Shown here: piece after piece, positions 27,581-35,842 of the stretch
How the letters are laid out: each line of letters opens with the position of its first letter
Position numbering within the stretch: the first letter of the stretch is position 1
DNA from: DASRHY01 sp035650275
GTDB taxonomy: Bacteria > Actinomycetota > Actinomycetes > Propionibacteriales > Kribbellaceae
DNA: 64,000 nucleotides
Direction: 5' to 3'
Assembly (NCBI GenBank): GCA_035650275.1
Contig: DASRHY010000018.1
Coordinates: forward strand, 17,617 to 81,616
The notes under the pieces: generated by a model
Seen by the model: the letters and a program-made list of their open reading frames with translations, nothing else
Told to the model about the DNA's origin: nothing
Databases searched by the model: none
Position numbers and translations under genes: made by a program

Positions 27581-29443
27581 TCAGAAGGCGGACTCGGGCA
27601 GGTCCATCACGTCGAGGTCGGTGAGCTCGGCCTTGACCCGCTCGGCCGCGACGGACGGCATCGTCGAGCGGACGAACCACTGGGCCGCGGCAACCTTGCC
27701 GAGGTAGAAGTCCTTGTCCGCGGCCGGCACGTCGCCGCCCAGCTTCGCCAGCGCCACCTCGGCCTGCCGCAGCATAAGCCAGGAGCAGACCACGTCGCCG
27801 AGCACGTACAGCAGCCGGGAGGTGTTCAGCCCGGCCTTGTACACGTTGCGGACGTCACCGTTCTCGGCCTGCGGGTTGCTCGCCATCAGCGCCTGGCCCA
27901 TCACGCCGAGGATCGCCTGCGCGTCCTCCATCCCCTTCGCCAGCAGCGCGCGCTCTTCCTTGAGCCGGCCGTTGCCGGCCTCGGAGGCGACGAACTCGGT
28001 GATCATGCCGGCGATGTGGCCGAGTGCCTGGCCCTGGTCCTTGATGATCTTGCGGAAGAACAGGTCCTGGCCCTGGATCGCGGTGGTGCCCTCGTAGAGC
28101 GTGTCGATCTTGGCGTCCCGGACGTACTGCTCGATCGGGTAGTCCTGCAGGAAGCCGGACCCGCCGAACGTCTGCAGCGACTCGGTGCCGAGCAGCGTCC
28201 ACGACTTCTCCGAGCCGTAGCCCTTGACCAGCGGCAGCAGCAGGTCGTTGACCCGCTCCGCCTCGGCGTCGTGCTCACCGGCGTACCGGGCCTGCTCCGC
28301 GCGGTCCTGGTACGTCGCGGTGAACAGCACCAGCGCGCGCAGCGCCTCGGCGTACGCCTTCTGGGTCATCAGCGAGCGCCGTACGTCGGGGTGGTGGGTG
28401 ATTGTCACCCGCGGTGCGTTCTTGTCCGTGGCCTGGGTCAGGTCCGGGCCCTGCACCCGCTCCTTGGCGTACTCGAGCGCGTTCAGGTAGCCGGTGGACA
28501 GGGTGGCGATCGCCTTGGTGCCGACCATCATCCGGGCGTACTCGATCACCTGGAACATCTGCGCGATGCCGTTGTGCACCTCGCCGAGCAGCCAGCCCTT
28601 CGCCGGTACGCCGTCGCCGAAGGCGACCTCGCAGGTGGTGGACACCTTGATGCCCATCTTCTTCTCGACCCCGGTGACGAAGGCGCCGTTGCGCTCACCG
28701 GTCAGCTCACCGGTCTCCAGGTCGAAGTGGTGCTTCGGTACGACGAACAGGCTCAGGCCCTTGGTACCCGGGCCGCCGGCGCCCTCGACGCCCTGCGGAC
28801 GGGCGAGCACCAGGTGCACGATGTTCTCGGTCATGTCGTGCTCGCCGGATGTGATGAACCGCTTGACCCCTTCGATGTGCCAGGAGCCGTCCTCCTGCGG
28901 AATCGCCTTCGCCCGGCCCGCGCCGACGTCGGAGCCGGCATCCGGCTCGGTCAGCACCATGGTGGCGCCCCAGCCGCGGTCGATCATGATCTGCGCGATC
29001 CGCTTGTCCCGCTCCGTCCCGTTGCGCCACAGCACGTGCGCGAAGTTCGGGCCTGCGGCGTACATGTGCACCGGCGGGTTCGCGCCCAGTACCAGCTCGG
29101 CGGCCGCCCAGCGCAGTGACGGCGGGGTCGGCTGGCCACCCAGCTCAGCCGGTAGCTCGAGCCGGAACCACTCGGCGTCCATGTACGCCTGGTAGCTCCT
29201 CTTGAACGCCTCGGGCATCGTCACGCTGTGCGTCTCGGGGTTGTACACCGGCGGAGTCCGGTCTGCTTCGGCGAATGACTCGGCCAGCTCGTGCTTGGCC
29301 AGCCGGTCGATCTCGTGCAGCACCTCACGGGCGGTGTCGACGTCCATCTCGGCGTACGGGCCCTGGCCCAGTACGTCGCCTCGCCCCAGGACCTCGAGCA
29401 GGTTGAACTCGATGTCGCGAAGGTTCGACTTGTAATGGCTCAC
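27581..29443 (-). CDS. Acyl-CoA dehydrogenase (long-chain, FadE5-like)
   Basis: 620-aa flavoenzyme of fatty-acid beta-oxidation, of the long (about 610 aa) actinobacterial type. Visible family segments are ATMVLTEPDAGSDVGAGRAK (FAD/substrate contact), GVKRFITSGEHDM, MGIKVSTTCEVAFGD, and DTLYEGTTAIQGQDLFFRKI containing the catalytic base Glu. ATG 29449 touches the AGGGGA sequence, so GTG 29443 (reading VSHYKSNLRDIEFN) with 6-nt spacing is preferred. The promoter region contains a perfect palindrome at 29496-29509. Electrons would pass to ETF and then an EtfD-like reductase such as the one at 48475-50610. Confidence 0.92.
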   Translation of the reverse strand: MSHYKSNLRDIEFNLLEVLGRGDVLGQGPYAEMDVDTAREVLHEIDRLAKHELAESFAEADRTPPVYNPETHSVTMPEAFKRSYQAYMDAEWFRLELPAELGGQPTPPSLRWAAAELVLGANPPVHMYAAGPNFAHVLWRNGTERDKRIAQIMIDRGWGATMVLTEPDAGSDVGAGRAKAIPQEDGSWHIEGVKRFITSGEHDMTENIVHLVLARPQGVEGAGGPGTKGLSLFVVPKHHFDLETGELTGERNGAFVTGVEKKMGIKVSTTCEVAFGDGVPAKGWLLGEVHNGIAQMFQVIEYARMMVGTKAIATLSTGYLNALEYAKERVQGPDLTQATDKNAPRVTITHHPDVRRSLMTQKAYAEALRALVLFTATYQDRAEQARYAGEHDAEAERVNDLLLPLVKGYGSEKSWTLLGTESLQTFGGSGFLQDYPIEQYVRDAKIDTLYEGTTAIQGQDLFFRKIIKDQGQALGHIAGMITEFVASEAGNGRLKEERALLAKGMEDAQAILGVMGQALMASNPQAENGDVRNVYKAGLNTSRLLYVLGDVVCSWLMLRQAEVALAKLGGDVPAADKDFYLGKVAAAQWFVRSTMPSVAAERVKAELTDLDVMDLPESAF

Positions 29444-29983
29444 GTGCATTCCCCTGACTCGGCTGTCGGACCCGCCGGGTGACCGGCGCGGAACTTTACT
29501 CACCAGTAACTTAAGTATATACCGGCGAGTAGCTCAGGCCAATGGGGATCTCCGGTCTGTCCGGATCAGGCGCGGCGAAGCAGTACGGTCAGCAGGTGTA
29601 AAGGCTGTTCGGGTGCACCTTGGTGGTTGTCGTCGTTCGCGTACGACGTGGTCAGGCCCTCGCGCGGGTCCATCGAGTCATGGGCGGACTCCTCCGGTGG
29701 TGGATTCTTGTCGGGTTATACCCATATTCCGGTGAGAATCTTGCTCGCTGCTGACCAGTGCGTGAGGAGCCGGCGACGGTACGTCGAAGTGTGTTCCGAG
29801 CCCTTGACCGGTGCGCACCCGGTGGCGCAACCTGCTTGGGATTGGGGGCAATCGGCGAGCAACGCTCGCCTCTCAGGGGAGAAGCCGGTCGCACGTCGTA
29901 CGCGGCCGTTCGGGTCAGTCGGTAGCGATGCACTGCTTGCCGCCGCGCCCCGTCGCGCCCATTTACGCGAAGGGGAGGACCAC
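29444..29983. other. 540-bp divergent intergenic region
   Basis: Separates the acyl-CoA dehydrogenase (minus) from the FAD-linked oxidase (plus). It contains a perfect dyad at 29496-29509, an AT-rich stretch (TTAAGTATATAC, 29511-29522) likely to be the dehydrogenase promoter, a 7-bp hairpin GGCGAGC-aac-GCTCGCC at 29854-29870, and a strong ribosome-binding site GGGGAGGA before 29984. The frame runs open through its right half, but composition and lack of motifs argue against coding. Confidence 0.6.
29496..29509. promoter_or_regulatory. Palindromic operator candidate of the acyl-CoA dehydrogenase gene
   Basis: TTACT-cacc-AGTAA is a perfect 5-bp dyad in an AT-rich patch about 50 bp upstream of GTG 29443. 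Its position overlaps the expected core promoter, and its size suits a TetR-family fatty-acid regulator; the regulator itself is not in the window. Confidence 0.45.
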
Positions 29984-31354
29984 ATGGGCAGCATCACCAT
30001 CGACCAGCTCCGGGAACGTGTCCGGGGAACGGTCACCACGGCCGATGACCCGTCGTACGACGACGCACGGACCGTGATGAACGTGATGGTCGACAAGCGA
30101 CCTCGAGCCATCGTGCGGTGTGTCAACGCCGGCGACGTGATGGCCACCGTCGACTACGCCCGGGAGAACGGACTCGACCTGGCCGTGCGCGGTGGCGCGC
30201 ACAGCGTGCCGGGGTTCGGGACCGTGGACGACGGCGTGGTCGCCGACCTGTCCGGGCTGCGCGGTGTCCGCGTCGACCCGGTCACGCAGACCGCGCGGGC
30301 CGAGGGCGGTGCGCGCTGGGGTGACCTGAACGCGGCGACGTACCCGTTCGGGCTCGCGACCACCGGCGGCATCATCTCCACTACGGGCGTGGGCGGGCTG
30401 ACGCTCGGCGGCGGCATCGGTCACCTGGCTCGCGGCATGGGCCTGTCGTGCGACAACCTGGTCTCGGCCGACGTCGTGACCGCGGACGGCCAGCTGGTCG
30501 TCGCCGATGCCCAGCAGAACGCGGACCTGTACTGGGCGCTGCGCGGCGGTGGTGGCAACTTCGGTGCCGTCACGTCGTTCGAGTTCTCGCTCGGCCCGGT
30601 CAAGGACGTTTACGGCGGGCCGATGTTCTTCGAGCTGGAGCACGCGGACGCCGTACTGCGGTTCTACCGGGAGTTCATCAAGGATGCGCCCGAGCAGCTC
30701 GGGTTGTTCCCGGGCTTCCACCTGGCACCGCCGCTGCCGTTCATCCCGGCCGAGCGGCACGGTGACCCGTTCATGCTGATGGTCGCGTGCTGGTCCGGTC
30801 CGGTGGAGGAGGGCGAGCAGGTGCTCAAGCCGTTGCGCGAGGCCGCGCCGGTGTTCGCCGAGCACGTCGGGCCGATGCCGTACCCGGCGCTGAACAGCGC
30901 CTTCGACGCCCTGCACGGGCCAGGACTGCAGCACTACTGGAAGGCGAACTTCGTCACCGAGCTGACCGACGAGGCCATCGCCGCGCATCTTCAATACGGG
31001 CCGAAGGCACCCGCGGTGAACACGGCGGTGCACATCTACCCGATCAACGGCGCCTGCCACCGGGTGGCGCCGAGCGACACCGCGTTCGCGTACCGGGATG
31101 CCTCGTTCGCGGCCGTGATCGCGGGGATGTGGCCGGACCCGGCCGACAACGAGTCGTCGATCCAGTGGGTGCGGGACTACTACGACGCGACCGCGCCGCA
31201 CTCCGAGGAGGGTGGCTACATCAACTTCATGGCCGACGACGACCAGTCGCGGATCCGCGCCAACTACAAGGACAACTACGACCGCCTGGTCGAGGTGAAG
31301 CGCTCGTACGACCCCGGCAACCTGTTCCACCTGAACCAGAACATCGCCCCCTAG
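29984..31354 (+). CDS. FAD-linked oxidase (berberine-bridge-enzyme / PCMH family)
   Basis: 456-aa oxidoreductase with bicovalent-type FAD domain. The FAD segment is DLAVRGGAHSVPGFGTVDDG (His in RGGAHSV is the usual covalent ligand), followed by GGIISTTGVGGLTLGGGIGH. The expected second Cys ligand appears in GMGLSCDNLVSADVVTADG. The C-terminal BBE motif is YDPGNLFHLNQNI. ATG 29984 follows GGGGAGGA; the upstream open frame is not coding-like. Members oxidise sugars or aromatic intermediates; no signal peptide is seen. Confidence 0.88.
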   Translation: MGSITIDQLRERVRGTVTTADDPSYDDARTVMNVMVDKRPRAIVRCVNAGDVMATVDYARENGLDLAVRGGAHSVPGFGTVDDGVVADLSGLRGVRVDPVTQTARAEGGARWGDLNAATYPFGLATTGGIISTTGVGGLTLGGGIGHLARGMGLSCDNLVSADVVTADGQLVVADAQQNADLYWALRGGGGNFGAVTSFEFSLGPVKDVYGGPMFFELEHADAVLRFYREFIKDAPEQLGLFPGFHLAPPLPFIPAERHGDPFMLMVACWSGPVEEGEQVLKPLREAAPVFAEHVGPMPYPALNSAFDALHGPGLQHYWKANFVTELTDEAIAAHLQYGPKAPAVNTAVHIYPINGACHRVAPSDTAFAYRDASFAAVIAGMWPDPADNESSIQWVRDYYDATAPHSEEGGYINFMADDDQSRIRANYKDNYDRLVEVKRSYDPGNLFHLNQNIAP

Positions 31355-31386
31355 TCCTCCCCTAGTCCCGGGAGGGATCACCTACT

Positions 31387-31424
31387 GGTGACGTTGCACA
31401 GCTCCTGACCTGTGCAGCGTCACC
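31387..31424. terminator. Bidirectional hairpin terminator
   Basis: GGTGACGTTGCACAG (31387-31401) pairs with CTGTGCAGCGTCACC (31410-31424): 15 bp including one T-G wobble, 8-nt loop. It sits between the convergent FAD-linked oxidase and methyltransferase genes. Confidence 0.75.
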
Positions 31425-31477
31425 GGATGGTGTGTGGCACCCGTCCCACGGGGCTTGTTCGCCCTGGCGATCAGGGC

Positions 31478-32332
31478 TCAGGCCGGCGCGTGGGCGGTAT
31501 GGATCGTGCGGGCGGAGAGGTCGACCAGGTCGTCGCGGCGGCCGAGCCAGTGCTCGCCGTCCGGGTCGAGCAGCGCGTCCCAGGTGGCGAGGTCGCCGGG
31601 TGTGACGAACCCGGTGGGGCGGAGCCGGTCGACCCAATGCGTGAGCCGCCCGGCGATCCGCTCGCGGTCGGCCGCCGGCAGCGGCGTCGGTACCTCGGTC
31701 AGCACGGTGTGGCCGGTGATACCGATCAGGCCTGCGCGGCGCAACGCCTCGCTCCAGCCGTATGGCATCCGGACCGAGCCGGGTAGCTCGGCGCGCATCC
31801 GGGCGAACCAGCGGTCGTTCGCGGCGTCCAGCCGGATCTCCAGGCCCGGCTCGCCGATGCCGACGTCCCAGGGCAGGTGCCGGGTCGGCAGCCCGCCCTC
31901 GGCCAGCGCGAGCCGGCCGCCGGGGCCGAGCAGACCCGCCAGCGTGTCGACGCAGGCCTGCTGGTCACCGGCGTGATGGACCGCGTGTGCGGCCCAGACC
32001 AGATCGGCCGGGCCGCCGATCACCTTCCGCAGCGTGTCCAGCCCGTCGTCCAGTGAGCCGAGCTCGCACCGGGCCGCGCCGGCCAGGTTCTCGCGGGCAT
32101 GCCCGAGCACGTCGGGGTCGTGGTCGACGGCAACCACCGTGGCATCCGCCGGAAGCGCGGCGGCGAACGCCTTGGCCATGCCGCCGCCACCACAGCCGAT
32201 GTCGGCCGCCAGCCGGTCGGTCTCGCGGACCAGTGCGCCCGCGACGCGGGTGTTCCAGTCGGCGTCGTGCTCGGCGTTGCGGCGCAGATGAGCGGACTCG
32301 GCCGACCAGTCGATGGTGAAGACGTCAGCCAC
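31478..32332 (-). CDS. SAM-dependent methyltransferase (class I)
   Basis: 284 aa. The SAM-binding glycine loop is LAADIGCGGGGMAKAFAAAL, the acidic ribose contact is VVAVDHDPDVL, and motif III is LLGPGGRLALAEGG. The arrangement is of the Methyltransf_25/31 type; the acceptor is unknown. The start overlaps the 3' end of the small monooxygenase gene by 8 nt, so the pair is probably one transcript. Confidence 0.87.
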   Translation of the reverse strand: MADVFTIDWSAESAHLRRNAEHDADWNTRVAGALVRETDRLAADIGCGGGGMAKAFAAALPADATVVAVDHDPDVLGHARENLAGAARCELGSLDDGLDTLRKVIGGPADLVWAAHAVHHAGDQQACVDTLAGLLGPGGRLALAEGGLPTRHLPWDVGIGEPGLEIRLDAANDRWFARMRAELPGSVRMPYGWSEALRRAGLIGITGHTVLTEVPTPLPAADRERIAGRLTHWVDRLRPTGFVTPGDLATWDALLDPDGEHWLGRRDDLVDLSARTIHTAHAPA

Positions 32333-32654
32333 GGTCGACGGCCAGCTCGCCCAGCTCGGACCAGTCGTCCTGCGGGACGGTGAAGTTCACGATCCGCGGC
32401 GTCTCCGCGAGATGCGGCGGCAGCGTCTGCTGGGCGTTCTTGAAGTGCGCCGAGCCGACGTGCGCGGCACCCGCGTCACCGTCGCGGAACGCCTCGACCA
32501 GGACGTACTCGTTCGGGTCGTCGACGCTGCGGGACCAGTCGAACCACAGGCAGCCGTCCTCGGCGCGGGTCGCCCGGGTGAAGTCGGAGGTTATCTCCGG
32601 CCACCGGTCGGCGTGCTCGGGTAGGACACGGAACTTCGCGGTGATGAAGATCAT
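32325..32654 (-). CDS. Antibiotic-biosynthesis-monooxygenase (ABM/YgiN-like) domain protein
   Basis: 109-aa dimeric alpha-beta barrel protein. MIFITAKFRVLPEHADRW, then GCLWFDWSRSVDDPNEYVLV and EAFRDGDAGAAHVGSAHF follow the ABM pattern. Members include cofactor-free quinone monooxygenases and heme oxygenases of the IsdG type. ATG 32654 is preceded by GGAGGAG. It leads a two-gene operon with the methyltransferase. Confidence 0.85.
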   Translation of the reverse strand: MIFITAKFRVLPEHADRWPEITSDFTRATRAEDGCLWFDWSRSVDDPNEYVLVEAFRDGDAGAAHVGSAHFKNAQQTLPPHLAETPRIVNFTVPQDDWSELGELAVDRG

Positions 32655-32763
32655 CGGGCTCCTCCGGCTGACGGCGCTACCGACCCCGATGCTAGTGCGG
32701 CCCCGCGCGGGCCGGTGGTCTCACCGGAGGCTCGTCGGTGGTGCCGCTCCATCGGTGACGGAC

Positions 32764-32779
32764 TGTGACCCGTGTCACA
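32764..32779. promoter_or_regulatory. CRP/GlxR-type operator candidate
   Basis: TGTGACCCGTGTCACA is a perfect 6-bp dyad matching the CRP-family consensus TGTGA-N6-TCACA. It lies about 90 bp upstream of the PAP2 gene (32868) and 110 bp upstream of the divergent ABM gene (32654). Confidence 0.6.
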
Positions 32780-32781
32780 AC

Positions 32782-32856
32782 AAAACGAATGATCGTTCTT
32801 GATTCTCTTGAATGACGGTGTCACTCTCGAAATCAGGGCGAAGGAGCATTCGTTTT
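32782..32856. promoter_or_regulatory. Spaced inverted repeat AAAACGAATG / CATTCGTTTT flanking the PAP2 promoter
   Basis: The exact 10-bp arms lie at 32782-32791 and 32847-32856, 55 bp apart, in the only AT-rich stretch nearby. The right arm overlaps the leader just before the GAGGGGG ribosome-binding site. The two arms could bind one repressor in a loop. Confidence 0.4.
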
Positions 32857-32867
32857 GAGGGGGTGCG

Positions 32868-33680
32868 ATGGCGCAGGACGTGCTGGATCAGCCGCGGCTC
32901 ACCGTCGAGGTGGTTCCGAAGGAACCCCGGCAGCACACCCGGATCGTGAAGATCCTGCGCGAGGCGCTCCTCCTCGGTGTCCTGTTCGCGTTCTACAGCG
33001 CCGGCCGGTACGTCGCCGCCCGGCACAGCGGCGCCGCCTTCACGAACGCGGAGCTGGTGGTCGGCATCGAGCGGGCGTTGGGCCTGCCCCGCGAGGTCGA
33101 CCTGCAGCGGGCGACGCTGAGCGTGCCGGAACTGCCGCAGGCCGCGAACGGCTACTACGCGCTGGTGCATTTCCCGCTCACCATCGCCGTACTGCTCTGG
33201 CTCTCGCTGCGCCGGCCGGCCGCCTACCCGCGGATGCGCTGGGCGATGGTCGCGCTGACCGGGATGGCCGCGATCGGCCACCTGGCCTTTCCGCTGGCGC
33301 CTCCGCGGATGCTGCCGCAGCTCGGCTTCGTCGACACCGGCGTCCGGTACGGCCAGTCGGTGTACGGCGCGAAGACCGACGGCGGGATCGCGAACCAGTT
33401 CGCGGCGATGCCGAGCCTGCACGTCGGCTGGGCCGCGATGATCGCGGTCGTGATGATCCTGGTGACCCGCAGCCGGTGGCGCTGGCTGTGGGTGCTGCAC
33501 CCGGTGGTCACGTTCGCGGTGGTCGTGGTGACGGCCAACCACTACTGGCTGGATGGGCTTGTCGCGCTCATCCTGCTGGTCTGCTGCCTCCCGTTGCTCG
33601 GCTCGGCGGTACGCCGCCCCGCTGGTGACACTTCTGTGCCGTCCGGCGCTGACCAGAGTGTGGGGATCCACCGGATGTGA
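32868..33680 (+). CDS. PAP2-superfamily membrane phosphatase/phosphotransferase
   Basis: 270 aa with six hydrophobic segments. The PAP2 active-site motifs appear late in the protein: AAMPSLHVGWA (His of the SxxxH-like motif) and VVVTANHYWLDGLV (HxxxD). The Aur1/Ipt1-like PAP2_3 layout suggests handling of polyprenyl, inositol or lipid phosphates at the membrane. ATG 32868 follows GAGGGGG. Upstream are a CRP-type palindrome and a spaced inverted repeat. Confidence 0.85.
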   Translation: MAQDVLDQPRLTVEVVPKEPRQHTRIVKILREALLLGVLFAFYSAGRYVAARHSGAAFTNAELVVGIERALGLPREVDLQRATLSVPELPQAANGYYALVHFPLTIAVLLWLSLRRPAAYPRMRWAMVALTGMAAIGHLAFPLAPPRMLPQLGFVDTGVRYGQSVYGAKTDGGIANQFAAMPSLHVGWAAMIAVVMILVTRSRWRWLWVLHPVVTFAVVVVTANHYWLDGLVALILLVCCLPLLGSAVRRPAGDTSVPSGADQSVGIHRM

Positions 33681-33705
33681 TTCGGGGAGTACCAGGAGGG
33701 GCGAG

Positions 33706-33891
33706 ATGATCCGGATCGGCCTGCGGATGCGTGAGGACGTGAACAGCGGACCCGCGACGCAGACCGCCGTACCGGCGATGGGCAGCGTTGCACCCGACGA
33801 CACCAGCCGTACCGGTTCCGACGGTCTCTGCGAAGGATGTGGCGCCGCCTGGCCGTGCGTCACCTGTGGGGACCCCGGCCGCGCGAGCTGA
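33706..33891 (+). CDS. 61-aa protein with C-terminal double CxxC motif
   Basis: A small gene with ATG 33706 and a strong AGGAGGGG ribosome-binding site 5 nt upstream, 25 nt after the PAP2 gene. The C-terminus reads LCEGCGAAWPCVTCGDPGRA, giving CxxC-x7-CxxC, a likely zinc-knuckle. No family was recognised. The stop is 3 nt from the convergent CHAD gene's stop. Confidence 0.6.
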   Translation: MIRIGLRMREDVNSGPATQTAVPAMGSVAPDDTSRTGSDGLCEGCGAAWPCVTCGDPGRAS

Positions 33892-33893
33892 GC

Positions 33894-34892
33894 TCAGTCG
33901 CTCACTGTCACCAGGTCCATGAACAGCCGCCGGTTGTGCGGCCGGTCGAAGCGTGACCAGTGGTCGCCGAACTCCGCGCGGGAGATGGCCTGCCGGCGTT
34001 CCAGCTGCTCCTCCAGCCGGCCCATCGACAGCAGCGTCGCCGTCGGTACGCCGCGGGCGCCGAGCTCCTCGGCGTGGTGCAGCACCAGCAGCCGTTGCGA
34101 CTCGGCGTCCTGGAAGTCGCCGAGGTTGGACTGCAGCTTCTTCAGCTCCGCGACGATCTCGCCGTGCGCGCCGGCGTCGTACAGGCCGGCGAAGAACTCG
34201 AGCAGGTAGCGCAGCTCCTTGCACCGCTTCCGCAGGTCGTGCAGCGTCTCGGGCGGCGACTCCGCGGAGATCGCGCCGCCGCGCTTCTCGACCCGGCGCC
34301 AGGCCCGCTTGAGCAGCCGGTCCGCAAGCGGTCCGACCGGTCCAGCCGCAGGTACCCCGGGGCGACGGACCCCGTCCCAGGTCTCGGTGAGCCGCTGGAA
34401 CCGCGCCGAGCGCAGTGTCCGGTTCAGCCGGCCGTGCGCCTGCCGGTGGTGCCGGACCAGCAGGGCGCGGAACGGTTCCAGCGTCTCGGGCTCCGGGACG
34501 TGCGTGACCAGCTCGTCGAACCCGAGCAGGTACACGTCCAGGTCGCGGCTGGTCGAGGTGGCGTCACCGAGCCACTTCAGCTCGATCGTCAGCCGGTTGC
34601 GCACCCGGTCCGGCAGCACGTCCTGCGACACGCCGACCAGCGAACGGGCCCGGCGGACCGAGACCCGCAGGTCGTGCAGGAACTCGGTGTCGAGCTGGAG
34701 CAGCGTGCCGTCCACGTTGACCCGCATGATGTCGACGAGCTGGCCCAGCAGGTCGCCGTAGGCGACGTCCGCGGGGGTGTCCCGTACGCTGATCGGCTCC
34801 GGCTTCGACCGGTAGTCGGCCGACCTCAGCGCGTCCGCGGGCGCCGGGCCGGACATGCCGAACACGCTGTCGTCGACGAGTTGACCGGGCAC
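33894..34892 (-). CDS. CHAD-domain protein
   Basis: 332-aa all-helical protein. Two CHAD halves are visible: LHDLRVSVRRARSLV (residues about 72-86) and LHDLRKRCKELRYLLEFF (about 218-235), with conserved His and Arg/Lys arrays that bind polyphosphate in studied members. It lacks the CYTH domain often found with CHAD. GTG 34892 lies 6 nt after TAGGGT on the minus strand, a leaderless promoter that overlaps the divergent one of the methyltransferase gene. Confidence 0.88.
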   Translation of the reverse strand: MPGQLVDDSVFGMSGPAPADALRSADYRSKPEPISVRDTPADVAYGDLLGQLVDIMRVNVDGTLLQLDTEFLHDLRVSVRRARSLVGVSQDVLPDRVRNRLTIELKWLGDATSTSRDLDVYLLGFDELVTHVPEPETLEPFRALLVRHHRQAHGRLNRTLRSARFQRLTETWDGVRRPGVPAAGPVGPLADRLLKRAWRRVEKRGGAISAESPPETLHDLRKRCKELRYLLEFFAGLYDAGAHGEIVAELKKLQSNLGDFQDAESQRLLVLHHAEELGARGVPTATLLSMGRLEEQLERRQAISRAEFGDHWSRFDRPHNRRLFMDLVTVSD

Positions 34893-34915
34893 GACTCAAC
34901 CCTACTGTTGGGTTC
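34893..34915. promoter_or_regulatory. 23-bp divergent intergenic with overlapping leaderless promoters
   Basis: Plus strand: TTGACC (34881-34886), 16-bp spacer, TACTGT (34903-34908), then 7 nt to GTG 34916. Minus strand: TAGGGT (34899-34904), then 6 nt to GTG 34892. The two -10 boxes share bases 34903-34904, so both promoters can hardly be open at once, and the plus-strand -35 lies inside the CHAD coding sequence. Confidence 0.6.
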
Positions 34916-35809
34916 GTGAGCGCGATCGACCCGAACCAGCTGACCGTTCTCGACGGCGGGATGTCGAACGCGCTCACCGACCGCGGCCACGACCTGTCCG
35001 ACGCGCTCTGGTCCGCCCGGCTGCTGCGGGACGCCCCGGACGAGATCGCCGCCGTGCACCGCGCGTACTTCGCCGCCGGCGCGCAGGTCGCGACCACCGC
35101 GAGCTACCAGGCCAGCGTCGCCGGCTTCGAGTCGTACGGCGCCTCCCGCGTCGAGGCCGAACGGCTGATCCGGTCGAGCGTGACGATCGCCCGCTCGGTC
35201 CGCGACGAGCTGGCCGGGCCGCGCCGCTGGGTGGCGGCGTCGGTCGGCCCGTACGGCGCGGTGCTGGCGGACGGATCCGAGTACCGCGGCCGGTACGGCG
35301 TGACCCCTGCCGCGCTTCGCGACTTCCACCGGCCGCGGCTGGAGCTGCTGGCCGGCGCCGGGCCGGACTTGCTCGCCGTGGAGACGATCCCGGACCTGGG
35401 CGAGGCCGAGGTACTGGCCGGGCTGCTGACCGAGTACCAGCTGCCCGCGTGGCTGTCGTACTCGATCGCCGGTGACCGGACCCGGGCCGGGCAGCCGCTC
35501 CGGGACGCGTTCGCGGTCGCCGCGTCCTGCCCGGCAATCGTTGCCGTCGGCATCAACTGTTGTGCGCCGGGCGACGTGCTGGCCGCGGTCCGGCTGGCCG
35601 CCGAGGTGACCGGCCTGCCGGTGGTCGCGTACCCGAACAGCGGCGAGTCCTGGGACGCCGGCCGCCGGGACTGGTCCGGCTCGACCGCGTACGACGTCAC
35701 GCTGGCCACGTCCTGGGTCGCCGCCGGCGCCCGCCTGATAGGCGGCTGCTGCCGCGTCGGCCCGCCCGACATCCGTGCCCTCGCCCTCCGGCTCACCGCG
35801 GCGGGTTGA
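34916..35809 (+). CDS. mmuM: Homocysteine S-methyltransferase
   Basis: 297-aa TIM-barrel methyltransferase that transfers a methyl group from S-methylmethionine or SAM to homocysteine. The zinc ligands are the Cys in VGINCCAPGDV and the Cys pair in IGGCCRVGPPDIRAL; the N-terminal TVLDGGMSNALTDRGHDLSD is the usual start. GTG 34916 is supported by a leaderless promoter. Confidence 0.9.
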   Translation: MSAIDPNQLTVLDGGMSNALTDRGHDLSDALWSARLLRDAPDEIAAVHRAYFAAGAQVATTASYQASVAGFESYGASRVEAERLIRSSVTIARSVRDELAGPRRWVAASVGPYGAVLADGSEYRGRYGVTPAALRDFHRPRLELLAGAGPDLLAVETIPDLGEAEVLAGLLTEYQLPAWLSYSIAGDRTRAGQPLRDAFAVAASCPAIVAVGINCCAPGDVLAAVRLAAEVTGLPVVAYPNSGESWDAGRRDWSGSTAYDVTLATSWVAAGARLIGGCCRVGPPDIRALALRLTAAG

Positions 35810-35842
35810 CCTTCGGGTTGGTTGAGGCCGGAGGATCGGCGC

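Noticed and set aside
26693..29119. 808-codon plus-strand frame
   Set aside because: Antisense to the DUF4097 and acyl-CoA dehydrogenase genes; a typical high-GC shadow frame rich in Arg, Gly and His.
29854..29870. 7-bp hairpin in the leader of the FAD-linked oxidase
   Set aside because: Too short and isolated for a riboswitch or attenuator call; no T run and no leader peptide.
29627..29983. In-frame extension upstream of the FAD-linked oxidase
   Set aside because: TTG start without a ribosome-binding site, no signal peptide, non-coding composition; ATG 29984 has an excellent ribosome-binding site.
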